Shown here: piece by piece, positions 10,476-18,141 of the stretch
How the letters are laid out: each line of letters starts with the position of its first letter
Numbering within the stretch: the first letter of the stretch is position 1
Source of the DNA: Methylobacterium sp.
GTDB taxonomy: Bacteria; Pseudomonadota; Alphaproteobacteria; Rhizobiales; Beijerinckiaceae
DNA: 18,500 nt
Direction of reading: 5' to 3'
Assembly: GCA_021154065.1 (NCBI GenBank)
Contig: JAJKJG010000196.1
Coordinates: forward strand, 1-18,500
The notes under the pieces: generated by a model
Databases searched by the model: none
What the model saw: the letters and a program-made list of their open reading frames with translations, nothing else
What the model was told of the DNA's origin: nothing
Program-made: the position numbers and the translations under genes

Positions 10476-11213
10476 TCAACCGCTAGCCGGCGTCCGCCGC
10501 GGCAGAACGACCACCGCCCGCGTCCCCGGCGCCGCGTCCTCGAACCGCAGCTCGGCCCCGATCTGCCGCGCCAGCATCTCGGCGAGCGAGCGCCCGAAGG
10601 CTTCGCGCGAGGGCGCGGCGGCGCCAAGACCGACGCCGTTATCCGCGACGACGATCCGGCCTTGCGCGCCGACCGCGATGGCGACGTGGCCGCGGCGCTC
10701 GTCCGGGAAGGCGTGGCGGAGCGCGTTCGTGACGAGCTCGTTGATCAAGAGCGCGATCGGCGCGGCGTCGCGCTCGGGGACCTCGAGCCGCGTAAGATCG
10801 AGCCTGATCGCGATCCGGCCCGGGTCGACGCCGGCCGCGACCTCGCCGGCGAGATCCTTCACGAAGGCGCCGACATCGAAGCCTCCGGCAGGGTCTTCCG
10901 CATCGAGCAGGCGGTGCGCCGTCGACAGCGCCGTGATGCGCTCCGCCATGGCAAGCAGGCTGCGGCGCGCCTTGGCGCTCTGCGAGCGGCGCGCCTTGAG
11001 GAGGATGATCGAGGCGAGCGTCTGGAGGTTGTTCTTGGCGAGGTGATCGAGTTCGCGCAGGCGCCGCGAGCGCGCCTCGAGCGCTGCCTCGAGCTCCGCC
11101 GTGCGGCGCCGGACCTCATCCTCGATCGCGGCGCTCACCGGCGCGGCCGCGGGCCGGCCGGATCTCGTCTCGTGCTCGATGCGCCGCGGCGGCGCACGCA
11201 ATCTCTTCAACAT
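10476..11213 (-). CDS. soluble sensor histidine kinase, HisKA_2/HWE type
   Basis: The 245-residue protein has a short coiled coil (EDEVRRRTAELEAALEARSR), and then the dimerisation and phosphoacceptor helix ELDHLAKNNLQTLASIILLK with the presumed phosphorylated H57. An ATP-binding domain follows: N box INELVTNALRHAFP (E159, N163) and G1 box VADNGVGL (D191, G193, G195). The DHxxKNNLQ motif is that of the HisKA_2/HWE kinases common in Alphaproteobacteria, several of which feed the general stress response. There is no membrane segment, PAS or GAF domain, so input must come from a partner or from the N-terminal coiled coil. No response regulator is adjacent. I chose the ATG at 11213 (GGGG six bases upstream). 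The frame is open to 11297, but the extra residues are Arg-rich and unlike the family. Confidence 0.85.
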   Translation of the reverse strand: MLKRLRAPPRRIEHETRSGRPAAAPVSAAIEDEVRRRTAELEAALEARSRRLRELDHLAKNNLQTLASIILLKARRSQSAKARRSLLAMAERITALSTAHRLLDAEDPAGGFDVGAFVKDLAGEVAAGVDPGRIAIRLDLTRLEVPERDAAPIALLINELVTNALRHAFPDERRGHVAIAVGAQGRIVVADNGVGLGAAAPSREAFGRSLAEMLARQIGAELRFEDAAPGTRAVVVLPRRTPASG

Positions 11214-11377
11214 ACGCGACCCCGGTAATCTCCAAAGAATAGACCGGAAGCGTACGACTTTGTTCCGATGGCGCGGCGTCACCGCGGTTTTACCCACAGC
11301 GAAAGCACGCCCCGTTCCCGGCTTGTTCCGCGAGAATCGGCGCGGTAAGGTTGCACACCGGTTGTGGGGCTTTTGGC

Positions 11378-12918
11378 ATGGTCACGCGCGTTTCGACGGT
11401 CGCCTTCGAAGGCATCGAGGCGCGGGCCGTCGACGTGCAGGTGCAGATCTCGGCCGGCAACGTCGTCTTCATGATCGTCGGGCTCGCCGACAAGGCGGTC
11501 GCCGAATCGCGCGAGCGGGTGCGCTCGGCGCTCATCGCCTCGGGGCTGGCGCTGCCGGCAAAGCGGATCACCGTCAACCTCGCCCCGGCCGACCTGCCCA
11601 AGGAAGGCTCGCATTACGACCTGCCGATCGCGCTCGGCGTCATGGCGGCGATCGGGGCGATCCCGGCCGACGCGCTCGCCGGCTTCACCGTGCTCGGCGA
11701 GCTCGCGCTCGACGGCTCGATCACCTCGGTCGCCGGCGTGCTGCCGGCCGCGATGGCGGCGAACTTGCGCGGGCAGGGACTCATCTGCCCGGCGGCCTGC
11801 GGGCCGGAGGCGGCCTGGGCCTCGGGCGAGATCGAGGTCCTGGCGCCGCGCTCGCTGATCCAGCTCGCGAACCACTTCAAGGGCACGCAGGTGATGGCGC
11901 GGCCGGAGCCGGCGATCGCGCCGGTCGACAACGGCCTGCCCGACCTCAGGGACATCAAGGGCCAGGAGAACGCCAAGCGGGCGCTCGAGATCGCCGCCGC
12001 CGGCGGCCACAACCTTCTGATGAGCGGCCCGCCGGGCGCCGGCAAGTCGATGCTGGCGCAGCGGCTGCCCTCGATCCTGCCGCCGCTGTCGCCGCGCGAG
12101 CTGCTCGAGGTGTCGATGATCCAGTCGGTCGCCGGCCAGCTCGCGAACAGGGCGCTCTCGAACCGCCGGCCGTTCCGGGCGCCGCACCACTCCGCCTCGA
12201 TGGCGGCGCTCGTCGGCGGCGGCCTCAGCGCCCGGCCGGGCGAGGTCTCGCTCGCCCATCACGGCGTGCTCTTCCTCGACGAGTTCCCCGAGTTCAACCC
12301 GCAGGCGCTCGACTCGCTGCGCAGCCGCTCGAGACCGGCGAGGTGATGATCGCCCGCGCCAACCACCGGGTGACCTATCCGGCGCGCTTCCAGCTCGTCG
12401 CCGCCATGAACCCGTGCCGCTGCGGCCAGGCGACCGAGCCGGGCTTCGCCTGCCGCCGGCAGCCGAACGAGCGCTGCATGGCGCAGTACCAGGCCCGCCT
12501 CTCGGGGCCGCTCATCGACCGCATCGACCTCGTCATCGAGGTGCCGTCGGTCGCCGCCGCCGACATGATGCTGCCAGCCCCGGCCGAAGGCTCGGCTGAG
12601 GTCGCGGCGCGGGTCGCGGCGGCGCGCCGGCGGCAGGCGAAGCGCTATGCCGATCTCGGGCTTGCCGGGATCGCGACCAACGCCGCCTGCCCGGCGCAGA
12701 TGCTCGAGGAGGTCGCCCGGCCCGACCGCGACGGGCTTGCCCTCGTGCGCGAGGCCGCCGACGCGATGCGCCTGTCGGCGCGCGGCTTCCACCGCGTCCT
12801 CAAGGTCGCTCGCACCCTTGCTGACCTCGACGGCGAGGACGCCATGCGCCGCCTGCACCTCGCCGAGGCGCTGTCGTACCGCTCGCACACCGACCGCCGC
12901 GCGCCCGCCATCGTCTGA
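11378..12918 (+). pseudogene. comM: ComM/YifB family Mg-chelatase-like ATPase, split by a -1 frameshift
   Basis: YifB/ComM proteins are AAA+ helicases that promote branch migration during integration of transforming DNA. The N-terminal domain (VSTVAFEGIEARAVDVQVQI, VGLADKAVAESRERVRSAL, KRITVNLAPADLPKEGSHYD) and the Walker A GPPGAGKS (about residues 217-224) are normal. So are FRAPHHSASMAALVGGG and the Walker B LFLDEFPEF. Directly after PQALDSLR the frame breaks and would end at 12346. The other frame continues with QPLETGEVMIARANHRVTYP and LVAAMNPCRCG and ends at 12918. Adding one C after position 12322 (GCGC-C-AGCCG) restores LRQPLETGE and a 513-residue protein, the normal family length. The ATG at 11378 fits the family start; the TTG at 11351 is less likely. 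It is labelled broken as written, but missing-base error is the likelier cause. Confidence 0.88.
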
Positions 12919-12977
12919 GCGCCCGGCGTCCGGGCGGAAGCCGCGGCATTCAAATCTTCTGCTTCCCGCCTTGTGAC

Positions 12978-12997
12978 TTACGCGAGAATATGCGTAA
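12978..12997. promoter_or_regulatory. inverted repeat upstream of the PatG-like protease gene
   Basis: TTACGC-N8-GCGTAA is a perfect 6+6 inverted repeat with an AT-leaning centre (GAGAATAT), 38 bases before the protease start codon. Two-fold symmetry of this size suits a dimeric regulator. I could not assign a convincing -35/-10 pair around it, so operator function is a guess. Confidence 0.35.
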
Positions 12998-13034
12998 CTC
13001 GACAACCTAAGCGGGCAGAAGGGAACGCGCTTCC

Positions 13035-15071
13035 ATGCGCGGTGCGGCAGAAATTCTCGACCTCGAGCTGCTCTGGGCGCAGACGCGCGGTGATCCCGGG
13101 ATCTGCATCGCGGTGCTCGACGGGCCGGTCGAAGAAGAGCATCCCTGCTTCCGCGGCGCGCATCTCACGCATCTGCCGACGACCGCAGATCCGGCATGCG
13201 GAGGCGGGGCGGCATCGAGCCACGGCACGCACGTCGCGAGCATCATCTTCGGCCAGCACGACGGCCCGGTGCGGGGCGTCGCGCCGGGCTGCTGCGGCCT
13301 CATCGCGCCGATCTTCGCCGACGAGGGCAATCTCTCGGCCTGCTCCCAGCTCGACATCGCCCGCGCGGTCCTGCAGGCGGTCGAGGCCGGCGCGCACGTC
13401 ATCAACATCAGCGCCGGCCAGTTCACCGCATCGCGCGAGCCCGATCCGCTCCTCGCGCGCGCGATCCAGCACTGCGCCGACAGGAACGTGCTGATCGTCG
13501 CCGCGGTCGGCAACGACGGCTGCGAGTGCATTCACGTGCCGGCCGCGGCGAGCTCGGTGCTCTCCGTCGGCGCGATGGACGCGAACGGCGCCCCGATGGA
13601 CATGAGCAACTGGGGCCTGCCGTATCGCACGCAAGGCGTGCTGGCGCCCGGAACCGACATCCTCGGCGCGGTCCCCGGCGGCGGCACTGCAAGGAAGAGC
13701 GCGACGAGCTTCGCGACGCCGATCGTCTCCGGCATCGTCGGGCTGCTCTCGAGCCTCCAGCTTCGAAGCGGACGCAAGCCCGACCCGCACGGCATCGCCA
13801 AGCTCATTCTCGAAACCGCCCACCCCTGCCTTGAGAACGGCGACGAAGACTGCCGCAAATACCTCAGTGGACGGATCAACGTTCCAGCCCTCCTGCACAG
13901 CATCGAAATCGGGGAGCCGAAAATGACCGAAATCGTTTCCATGAGCGATTCAGAACGCCCGATCGAGACCGCCCTTGCCGGCTCGGCGCTCCTCGATGCG
14001 GCGCCGATTGCGCGCCCGCCCGCCGATCTCGCAACGCCGGGCCTTGTCGGCCTCGGCCTGGCGCCGATGCCGCCGGCCGGCCTGCCGGCGCAGGTCAGGA
14101 TGAGCGATGCCGGGATCGCGCAGCTGCGCGATCTCGTGACACCCTCGCACGGCTGCTCCTGCGGCGGCCAATGCGCCGGCGGCAAGGAGTGCAGCTGCGG
14201 CGCCGGCGGCGCGAAGGCCGGCCCGACCCTCGTCTATGCGCTCGGGACGATCGGCTTCGATTTCCCGTCCGAGGCGCGTCGGGATTCTCTCCTCCAGAGC
14301 GTGCTCCCGGAGCCGAGCATCGCGGCGCAGGGGATCGAGTTCTCCGAGCACCTGCTCGGGTTCTTCGACCAGAACCCGTTCGAGGCCGAGGCCGTCACAT
14401 GGACGCTGAATCTTGACGCCACGCCGGTCTACGCCATCCTGCCGGCCGGAGCCTATGCGGCGGCGGCTTACGACCGCCTGCGCGAGTCATTGCGTGGCCA
14501 GCGCCTGGCGGCGCAATCGGCGGCGCAAGGGCGGCCGGCGAAGGACGGCGTCGACCTGGTCTCCCTCCCCGGCCACATTGTCGGGACCGTGCGGCTCTTG
14601 TCGGGGCAAGTCGTCCCGGCCGTCCTGCCGGCGGTGCGGGGCATGCATTCGTGGTCCGTCTCCGCCCTAATCGGCGCGGTGCTCGGCGAGCGACCCGATG
14701 CCAAGCGCGAGCAGGCGGACTTCGATTCTCGCGCGAGCGGCCTCGGCGACTTCCTCAGCCGCATCTACTTCGACCTCAGGAACCTCGGCGTCACCCCGGA
14801 GGACAGGGCGCTGAACTACGCCGCCACGAACGCCTTCCAGGCGAGGCAGGTGGTGGAGGCGGCGACCGTTCAGGGCCTCGATCTCGAGCGCATCACGGTT
14901 CACAAGAGTCCGATCTGCCGGCCGGACTCGGACTGTTACGACGTCGAGGTGACGTTCTTCAATCCGGACAACACCAATGTGGCGAGCCGGGTGTTCCGCT
15001 TCACCGTCGACGTGAGCGACGTCATTCCGGTGACCATCGGCGCCGTGCGCCAATGGACCCGCCGGGGGTGA
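13035..15071 (+). CDS. PatA/PatG-type RiPP maturation protease: S8 subtilisin domain plus PatG-like C-terminal domain
   Basis: Residues 20-290 are a subtilisin-like serine protease. D29 lies in IAVLDGP, H63 in SHGTHVASI, the oxyanion N160 in AAVGNDG, and the nucleophile S225 in ATSFATPIVSG. The fold goes on with LLSSLQLRSGRKPDPHGI and LSGRINVPALL, as in cyanobactin proteases. A low-complexity linker carries a Cys cluster (C374, C376, C380, C386, C388). Residues 398-678 match the C-terminal domain of PatA/PatG cyanobactin proteins: LVYALGTIGFDF, NPFEAEAVTWTLNLDATPVY, NLGVTPEDRALNYAATNAFQ, SPICRPDSDCYDV and VSDVIPVTIGAVRQW. In cyanobactin pathways PatA removes the leader and PatG cuts and cyclises. 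Here one polypeptide might do either or both. There is no signal peptide, so it acts in the cytosol. An in-frame TAA at 13008 fixes the start at 13035. Two precursor-like genes follow. Confidence 0.9.
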   Translation: MRGAAEILDLELLWAQTRGDPGICIAVLDGPVEEEHPCFRGAHLTHLPTTADPACGGGAASSHGTHVASIIFGQHDGPVRGVAPGCCGLIAPIFADEGNLSACSQLDIARAVLQAVEAGAHVINISAGQFTASREPDPLLARAIQHCADRNVLIVAAVGNDGCECIHVPAAASSVLSVGAMDANGAPMDMSNWGLPYRTQGVLAPGTDILGAVPGGGTARKSATSFATPIVSGIVGLLSSLQLRSGRKPDPHGIAKLILETAHPCLENGDEDCRKYLSGRINVPALLHSIEIGEPKMTEIVSMSDSERPIETALAGSALLDAAPIARPPADLATPGLVGLGLAPMPPAGLPAQVRMSDAGIAQLRDLVTPSHGCSCGGQCAGGKECSCGAGGAKAGPTLVYALGTIGFDFPSEARRDSLLQSVLPEPSIAAQGIEFSEHLLGFFDQNPFEAEAVTWTLNLDATPVYAILPAGAYAAAAYDRLRESLRGQRLAAQSAAQGRPAKDGVDLVSLPGHIVGTVRLLSGQVVPAVLPAVRGMHSWSVSALIGAVLGERPDAKREQADFDSRASGLGDFLSRIYFDLRNLGVTPEDRALNYAATNAFQARQVVEAATVQGLDLERITVHKSPICRPDSDCYDVEVTFFNPDNTNVASRVFRFTVDVSDVIPVTIGAVRQWTRRG

Positions 15072-15188
15072 CGGCTCGTATTCAAGTGAACTGTGTAGCT
15101 TCTCCGGCGTTACAACCTACAGAATTCTAAAACGGAAAAGACAACCCCGACTCGTTACCCCGCGGCTCAACCGAGGAGAGAGATCGCC

Positions 15189-15401
15189 ATGAAGCTTCCC
15201 AAGCAAGTTGCCCCCGTCCAGCGTCGCGAGAATTTCGGCCCGGTCCCCGGCAATATCGCGATGTCGGACTGCCCCTGGTACAAGGCGGTCGGATGCGCCG
15301 CAGCGATCGCCGCCTGCGTCGCAACTTGTGCGCTCGGCCCCGAGGCCTGCCTGCCGTGCTTCGCCTCGCTCGGTGCGTCGAGCTGCATCGACTGCCTCTG
15401 A
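15189..15401 (+). CDS. cyanobactin-like precursor peptide 1 (8 Cys)
   Basis: The 70-residue peptide opens with MKLPKQVAPVQR. This fits LPxQxxPVxR, the motif near the start of cyanobactin precursors (LPQQGQPVIR in PatE, from memory). The rest is hydrophobic, Ala-rich and Cys-rich, with cysteines at 28, 36, 43, 47, 54, 57, 66 and 69 in the spacings C-x3-C (43/47), C-x2-C (54/57) and C-x2-C (66/69). ATCALGPEAC is part of a C-x3-C-x3-P-E pattern shared with the second peptide. A strong site, GAGGAG, lies 11 bases before the ATG, and 117 bases separate it from the protease gene, enough for its own promoter. I see no classical cyanobactin cleavage signal such as GLEAS or a terminal AYDG, so the leader/core border is not known. 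It has no signal peptide. Confidence 0.82.
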   Translation: MKLPKQVAPVQRRENFGPVPGNIAMSDCPWYKAVGCAAAIAACVATCALGPEACLPCFASLGASSCIDCL

Positions 15402-15423
15402 CCGAAACCCGACCGGGGCGCAT

Positions 15424-15440
15424 CCCGTCGGTGCGACGGG
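15424..15440 (+). other. hairpin between the two precursor genes
   Basis: CCCGTCG-GTG-CGACGGG is a perfect seven-pair stem 22 bases after the first precursor. There is no T-run after it, so it is not a standard terminator. It could stabilise the upstream message or lower expression of the second peptide. The rest of the 153-base spacer shows no gene. Confidence 0.4.
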
Positions 15441-15554
15441 TTCCCGATCGGTTCGCGTTCGCAGTTGGCCACAGACGGGAGTGTGGCTTCGAGGCCGCTC
15501 CGGCGGCGCATCGTTCGCTCTCATCCCGGGAGAGCCGAGAAGCGGAGATTAGCG

Positions 15555-15701
15555 ATGAGATTACCTGTCCAAGCGAGGCCGGTCGCACGCTCAACGAGCT
15601 CGGCTGGTTTGAGAGTCAGTGTCACGCAGTCGGGCCTTTGCGAGATCGCCTGCAATTTCCTGCCGGAGCCGCTGCGTTCGATTTGTAAGGCTGCCTGCTA
15701 G
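15555..15701 (+). CDS. cyanobactin-like precursor peptide 2 (twin CX3C)
   Basis: The 48-residue peptide starts MRLPVQARPVARS, which again fits LPxQxxPVxR and lines up with the leader of peptide 1 without gaps. The C-terminal half holds four cysteines: C29-x3-C33, ten residues, C44-x3-C48, the last being the final residue. CEIACNFLPEP shares C-x3-C-x3-P-E with peptide 1. The start at 15555 is chosen because GGAG lies eight bases upstream and because it aligns the leader; the frame is open further up to 15465, but those residues show no similarity. Conservation of the leader and core pattern between two otherwise different peptides supports both being real genes and substrates of the upstream protease. 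The modification, if any, is unknown. Confidence 0.78.
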   Translation: MRLPVQARPVARSTSSAGLRVSVTQSGLCEIACNFLPEPLRSICKAAC

Positions 15702-15962
15702 GCTACACCTCCTACTCCGGATCAGACGCCGGCCGCGTTCGGCCGGCGTCTGATGCCGTCCAATGCCGCTTGCGACCCGGTGGCCGGGCGCGGGCCTCGG
15801 CTTCTTCGCCGCTGGCGTTCGACCCCTCCAACCTGCAGCGTAGCGCTACCCCTACCGCAACCCCGCCCAGGAGCTGTCGTTCACGCCCAGGAAACCCTGC
15901 TTCGGAACGCCTTTTTCAAGCATCGGTGAAAAGGTTCCGGGAAGAACGGGATTCGCGGGCGG
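15702..15962. other. intergenic stretch between the RiPP locus and the hybrid kinase
   Basis: No protein gene is supported here. The stretch holds the long stem-loop at 15721-15754 and a second inverted repeat at 15904-15938. In the second, GGAAC and a CTTTT block pair with AAAAG and GTTCC across a short loop, with small bulges. It ends 24 bases before the kinase start. A 23-codon minus-strand frame (15923-15852) overlaps it but has no support. Confidence 0.35.
15721..15754 (+). terminator. long stem-loop ending the RiPP locus, no T-run
   Basis: ATCAGACGCCGGCCG and CGGCCGGCGTCTGAT pair perfectly over 15 bases around the loop CGTT, 20 bases after the stop of precursor 2. Its position and stability suggest the end of the RiPP transcript. 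Because no T-run follows, it may act as an RNA-stabilising 3' hairpin rather than a true intrinsic terminator. Confidence 0.6.
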
Positions 15963-18025
15963 ATGGATTCGGCGGTGCTGGCACTCATCCCGGCGGGCGG
16001 CTTGGCCCTCGCCGGCCTCGGCGCGGTGCTCCTCTTGGTGCGGGCGCGCCGCCTCGCGCGCCACGCCGCCGCGCTCGAGGCGGAGGTCGAGCGTCTGCAG
16101 GACCGCACCTGGCGGCTTGCCGAATCCGAGGAGCGCTACCGCAGCCTGATCGAGGCCCAGCTCGACGTCATCGTCCAGCGCGACCGGGCGGGGCGCATCA
16201 CCTTCGCGAACGAGCGCTTCGCCGAGCTCATGGGAACGTCCCGCGAGACGCTGATCGGCTCGGGCGAGCGTCCGACGGTGATCGAAAGCGGCGCCCCGCG
16301 CATCGGCGCCGACGGCGCGCGCGTCGTCGACGAGGCGGTCCGGACGCTGGATGGCGTGCGCTGGCTGTCCTGGGTCGAGACGTCGATCGCCGGCCGCGGC
16401 GGCGCGCCGGAGCTCGTGCGCGCCGGCCGCGACATCACCGAACGGGTCGCTGCCGAGCGCACCCTGAACGAGGCCCGCGCCAAGGCCGAGGCGGCGAGCG
16501 AGGCGAAATCGCGCTTCCTCGCGACCGTCAGCCACGAGTTTCGCACGCCGCTGAACGGCATCCTCGGCATGGCCGGGCTCCTCCTCGACACCGCGCCCAC
16601 TCCCGAGCAGACGACCTATATCCGCGCCGTGAAGACCTCGGGGCAGGCGCTCCTCTCGCTCATCGACGAGATCCTCGACTTCTCGAAGATCGAGGCCGGC
16701 CGGATCGACCTCCTGGCCGAGCCCTTCGACATCCGGGCCGTGGTCGAGGGCGTGGTCGAGCTCCTTGCGCCCAAAGCCCAGGGCAAGGGCATCGAGATCG
16801 CGGCCTTCGTCGCCCCGGAGGTGCCGGCGCGCGTCATCGGCGACCCGGATCGGCTGCGCCAGATCCTCGTCAACATCTCCGGCAACGCGGTGAAGTTCAC
16901 CGAGGCCGGCGGCGTCGGGGTGATCGTCGAGCAGGGCCGCGACGGCGTGCTCTCGCTTGCGGTTCACGACACCGGTCCGGGCATCACCGAAGACCGCGTG
17001 CCGAGCCTGTTCGAGGAATTCGAGCAGGGCGACGGCGAGCTCAGCCGGCGTCACGGCGGCACCGGCCTCGGCCTCGCCATCACCCGCCGCATCGTCGAGC
17101 GGATGCAGGGCGAGATCGCCGTCGACAGCACGGTCGGCGCGGGCGCGGTCTTCCGCGTCAGCCTGCCGATGCCGGAAGCGGCGCCGCCGCCGGCCGGCGA
17201 GCGCGGGTTTTCGGGGCTGCGCAGCCTGGTGCTGGCGCAGTCGCCTTTCGAGGCGCCGTTCATCGCCCGCCGTCTCAGGGAGGGCGGCGCCGAGGTCGCC
17301 ATCGTCGAGACCGCCGTCGATGCGCTCGCCAAGATCGCGACGACCCGCTTCGGCCTCGTCGTCGTCGACTGCGCCTTCGGCGAGGAGGTGGTGCGCAGCG
17401 TCGCCGAGGAGGCACGCCGCGCCGGCATCGCCCGCAAGCTCATCCTGCTGTCTCCGTTCGACCGGCGCGAGTTCGGCTCGCCCGCCGCCGCGGGCTTCGA
17501 CGGCTATCTCCTGAAGCCGGTTCGGGCGCACTCGCTGTTCCAGCAGCTCGCCCCTGTGCCGGGTGCGACGGCATCGCCGCAGGCGGCCGGTCCGGCGCGC
17601 CGCGCCGCCCGCGGGGCGGCGTCCCGCGTGCTGCTTGCCGAGGACAACGAGATCAACGCCCTCCTGGCGCTGAAATCGCTCGAGAAGCTCGGCGCCATCG
17701 CCGATTGGGCGAAGACCGGGGAAGAGGCGCTGGCGCTCGCCGAATCGGCGCTGTCCGGCGAGCGGCCCGCTTATGGGCTCGTCCTCATGGACATCCGCAT
17801 GCCGGGGCTCGACGGCTTCGAGACGACGCGCCGAATCAGGCAGCTCGAGCAGGCGCTCGGCGCCGCACGGCGCCTGCGGATCGTCGCGCTCACCGCCAAT
17901 CTGCGCAACGCCGACGAGACCTCGGCTGCGGCAGGCTTCGACGGCTTCTGGCAAAACCCTTCGAGCTCGCCGCCCTCGAGGCGCTGCTGAAGGATGCCGG
18001 CACGCCTCTCGCCCGCGCCTGCTGA
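15963..18025 (+). CDS. hybrid sensor histidine kinase with pseudo-receiver and receiver domains; -1 frameshift near the C-terminus
   Basis: A single N-terminal membrane segment (residues 4-26) is followed by a short coiled coil and a PAS domain (about 55-160: RYRSLIEAQLDVIVQRDRAG). The HisKA domain has H191 in FLATVSHEFRTPLNGILG, and the ATPase domain has N308 in ISGNAVKF, DTGPG at 336-340 and GGTGLGLAI at 365-373. A first receiver-like domain (about 418-530) keeps D469 and K518 but lacks the paired acidic residues (LVLAQS in place of the usual VDD). A second receiver is complete (E560/D561, phosphoacceptor D610 in LMDIRMPGLDG, T643). Just before its conserved Lys the frame breaks. As written, the protein ends at 17990 with FWQNPSSSPPSRRC. 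One extra C after 17948 gives GFLAKPFELAALEALL and an end at 18025 (687 residues). The signal sensed is unknown, and no link to the RiPP locus beyond position is shown. Confidence 0.88.
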
Positions 18026-18049
18026 GGGATCGCGTCCGCCGCCGTTTCG

Positions 18050-18078
18050 TTGTCATGAAACGGTCGGCGCATTATGTT
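18050..18078 (+). promoter_or_regulatory. sigma-70-type promoter upstream of the acyltransferase gene
   Basis: TTGTCA (18050-18055), a 17-base spacer and TATGTT (18073-18078) give a good match to a housekeeping promoter. It lies about 65 bases before the start of the OlsB-like gene, in a 116-base gap that separates this gene from the kinase, so the two are probably transcribed separately. Confidence 0.6.
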
Positions 18079-18141
18079 CAGGTTGCATGCGAGGCGGACG
18101 CGTCAGCGCCGCGATGGTTTGCCGCCGGGGCGAGGGATTCA

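Noticed and set aside
11214..11350. GGAAC motifs on the minus strand upstream of the soluble kinase, as possible EcfG promoter elements
   Set aside because: No CGTT-like -10 element follows at the required 16-17 base spacing.
15852..15923. A 23-codon minus-strand frame (GVPKQGFLGVNDSSWAGLR) between the RiPP locus and the kinase
   Set aside because: It has no ribosome binding site, overlaps an inverted repeat and has no similarity I recognise.
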